Assembly (NCBI GenBank): GCA_035508495.1
Contig: DATJMX010000082.1
Location: 1 to 33,037 of the forward strand
DNA length: 33,037 bases
From: Candidatus Binataceae bacterium
GTDB taxonomy: Bacteria; Desulfobacterota; Binatia; Binatales; Binataceae
Direction of reading: 5' to 3'
This document shows positions 33,036 to 33,037 of this stretch, in pieces. Below the pieces are notes generated by a model that did no database searches, was not told the DNA's origin, and saw only the letters and a program-made list of their open reading frames with translations. Positions within the stretch are counted from its first letter, which is position 1. Every line of letters begins with the position of its first letter. The position numbers were made by a program, and so were the translations under genes.

Positions 33036-33037
33036 CT

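Noticed and set aside
1..33037. CRISPR arrays, tRNA/rRNA genes, insertion sequences and prophage genes
   Set aside because: No regularly spaced repeats, cloverleaf-like sequences, transposase or integrase motifs were seen on either strand by reading.

Overview
The window is a GC-rich (high-50s percent by eye), gene-dense chromosomal segment. It looks like a metabolically versatile soil or environmental bacterium. The mix of class III CoA-transferases, short-chain dehydrogenases, alpha-ketoglutarate dioxygenases, split-barrel flavin/F420 oxidoreductases, a DUF4331 protein and a sigma-54 activator fits deep-branching Proteobacteria/Desulfobacterota-like soil lineages, Candidatus Binatota among them. 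That taxonomic guess is inference only: there is no rRNA or other marker gene here. I see no tRNA, rRNA, CRISPR array, transposase, integrase or phage gene.

Layout. (1) 3-3718: a DHA2-type MFS exporter (5' end cut by the window edge) followed by a FUSC-family membrane protein, together an efflux pair. (2) 4029-8240: a signalling block with a MEDS-domain protein, a GAF-PAS-PAS sigma-54 activator, a small STAS-like protein and an ECF sigma factor, with a cluster of overlapping inverted repeats in the middle. (3) 8354-10803, minus strand: two class III CoA-transferase genes sharing one base. One has the catalytic Asp and the other lacks it, as in heteromeric BbsEF-type enzymes. (4) 11068-16728, minus: a 1408-residue secreted G8/beta-helix protein resembling animal CEMIP/TMEM2, preceded by a lipoprotein with a predicted beta-propeller. 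(5) 17398-19694: divergent TauD-type dioxygenase and CmcJ/NvfI-type oxidoreductase. (6) 19724-21638: an internally deleted SDR gene divergent from an HxlR regulator and a GST-like gene, with a perfect 10-bp inverted repeat in the shared promoter region. (7) 21659-25648: a PLP-dependent trans-sulfuration-type enzyme divergent from a tightly overlapping operon (glutamine synthetase-like ligase, N-formylglutamate amidohydrolase-like enzyme, isochorismatase-like hydrolase) that ends in a good intrinsic terminator. (8) 25727-27636, minus: an alpha/beta hydrolase and a DUF4331 gene carrying a single-base frameshift. (9) 27837-30162: split-barrel flavoprotein, SDR and a second split-barrel (PPOX-type) protein. 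(10) 30303-30482: a 59-codon small gene with a clear ribosome binding site. (11) 30531-33035, minus: an O-antigen ligase-family membrane protein and a PaaK/CapK-like adenylate-forming enzyme cut by the window edge, probably part of a polysaccharide locus.

Most units are short operons or divergent pairs of catabolic or detoxification enzymes with a local regulator. The strongest candidates for something little described are the translationally coupled ligase/amidohydrolase/hydrolase operon, the bacterial CEMIP-like protein with its lipoprotein neighbour, and the HxlR-controlled locus whose divergent SDR target has lost its catalytic middle.
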